Assembly (NCBI GenBank): GCA_028696755.1
Contig: JAQVGK010000277.1
Location: 1 to 5,300, forward strand
Origin: Bacteroidales bacterium
GTDB taxonomy: Bacteria > Bacteroidota > Bacteroidia > Bacteroidales > ML635J-15
Direction of reading: 5' to 3'
DNA: 5,300 nt
The notes below the pieces were generated by a model, which was given only the letters and a program-made list of their open reading frames with translations, did not search any database and was not told the origin of the DNA. The translations under genes and the position numbers were made by a program. Shown piece by piece: positions 4,451-5,300 of this stretch (positions are counted from its first letter, which is position 1; each line of letters begins with the position of its first letter).

Positions 4451-5300
4451 CTTATAATCGTACCATCTTGGAATTGAAACGAGGGGGGTTGTATTTCACT
4501 TTTGGAGCTTAATCCCTTATAATCGTACCATCTTGGAATTGAAACGTTAATTGGAACGATGTTTCATTTCTCGATATTGACTTATAATCGTACCATCTTG
4601 GAATTGAAACAATTTAGATACAGAAGACCCGGCTGCTCCCATATCTCTTATAATCGTACCATCTTGGAATTGAAACGCTAAATTTATAACCTCGATTCTC
4701 AAATCGTCAGCTTATAATCGTACCATCTTGGAATTGAAACATGCTAAAATAAACGCTCAAATCGAAAAAAATAACTTATAATCGTACCATCTTGGAATTG
4801 AAACGCTCATAAACAATGGGATTTGAGGCGCGGGAATTTTCTTATAATCGTACCATCTTGGAATTGAAACACAGGTGACACGGTTGGAACATACGCTTTA
4901 TCTGGCTTATAATCGTACCATCTTGGAATTGAAACAAAAAATTAGAAACATCTTTGAGTACCATTTTCGGCTTATAATCGTACCATCTTGGAATTGAAAC
5001 CTTTTCGCAGCCATTGTGGTTATTAGTTGTTCCCACCTTATAATCGTACCATCTTGGGATTGAAACTGCAGTTAAATATCATTTTGCCTTTGTTATTAAA
5101 CTTATAATCGTACCATCTTGGAATTGAAACCGAAAAGGTTTTAAGTGTAGTTTTTACCTTAATGCTCTTATAATCGTACCATCTTGGAATTGAAACATAT
5201 CATTGTATCTTTTTAGGAGTTCAGTGCTAACTTATAATCGTACCATCTTGGAATTGAAACGCATTACGAACCGATTTATTAAAAGTAAGTGATTTCTTAT
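4451..5300 (+). CRISPR. CRISPR array, 13 full repeats and a partial fourteenth, continuing past the window
   Basis: The 30-base repeat begins CTTATAATCG, continues TACCATCTTG and ends GAATTGAAAC. Repeats start at 4451, 4516, 4581, 4647, 4711, 4775, 4841, 4906, 4971, 5037, 5101, 5167 and 5231. A fourteenth begins at 5296 and is cut by the window edge. The 13 spacers are 34-36 bases (35, 35, 36, 34, 34, 36, 35, 35, 36, 34, 36, 34, 35) and all differ. Twelve of the 13 full repeats are identical. The tenth has A to G at repeat position 22 (base 5058). The repeat has only a 3-base stem (CCA/TGG), so it is essentially unstructured, as in many I-B, I-A and III arrays. Cas6 would cut between repeat positions 22 and 23, leaving the handle AUUGAAAC. 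The near-perfect repeats and adjacent cas1-cas2 suggest a recently active array. Confidence 0.99.

Noticed and set aside
4561..4570. GTTTCATTTC in spacer 2, resembling the reverse complement of the repeat end
   Set aside because: Only about ten bases with a mismatch, not extended; no sign of an anti-repeat or tracrRNA.
4842..5036. Minus-strand open frame in the array
   Set aside because: Its translation repeats 'FNSKMV/FQFQDGT'-like segments because it reads through CRISPR repeats.

Overview
This window is the adaptation end of a type I CRISPR-Cas locus from an AT-rich bacterium, most likely a member of the Bacteroidota. That assignment is an inference. It rests on the AT-rich codon use, the general absence of Shine-Dalgarno sequences (with one exception before cas1), promoter-like TTG/TTTG-N(20-22)-TAnnTTTG motifs, and a 30-base repeat ending in ATTGAAAC of the I-B (or I-A/III-like) kind.

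Layout, all genes on the + strand. (1) Positions 1-497 hold the 3' end of a gene that starts before the window. It is probably a Cas7/DevR-family backbone subunit of the interference complex, and it is followed by a terminator-like hairpin at 522-547. (2) Positions 498-875 hold no intact gene. They contain a decayed fragment of a DUF1016/YhcG-type PDDEXK nuclease (604-816), an unusual 21-base palindrome inside that fragment, and a candidate promoter. (3) A gene of unknown function from 876 encodes an all-helical, acidic protein. A 31-base direct repeat near its 3' end coincides with a frameshift, so the 468-residue product stops at 2282. Its original last 44 residues are still readable in another frame to 2404. 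(4) Then come cas4 (2435-2947), cas1 (2944-3960) and cas2 (3960-4223), tightly coupled by 4-base and 1-base overlaps. (5) Positions 4224-4450 form a CRISPR leader with repeated GTCGTC-like elements, an imperfect palindrome and a good Bacteroidota-type promoter. (6) From 4451 to the window edge runs an array of 13 full repeats, 13 spacers of 34-36 bases and the first 5 bases of a fourteenth repeat.

Cas1 and Cas2 would form the spacer integrase, and Cas4 would trim prespacers and help select the PAM. New spacers would enter at 4451 next to the leader. The array would be transcribed on the + strand and cut by a Cas6 encoded elsewhere. No cas3, cas5, cas6 or cas8 is visible here. If the first gene is cas7, the interference genes lie upstream and are separated from the adaptation genes by the nuclease relic and the helical gene. 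The most notable points are the helical gene between the two halves of the locus, its repeat-associated frameshift, the hidden DUF1016 relic, and the ordered leader motifs.
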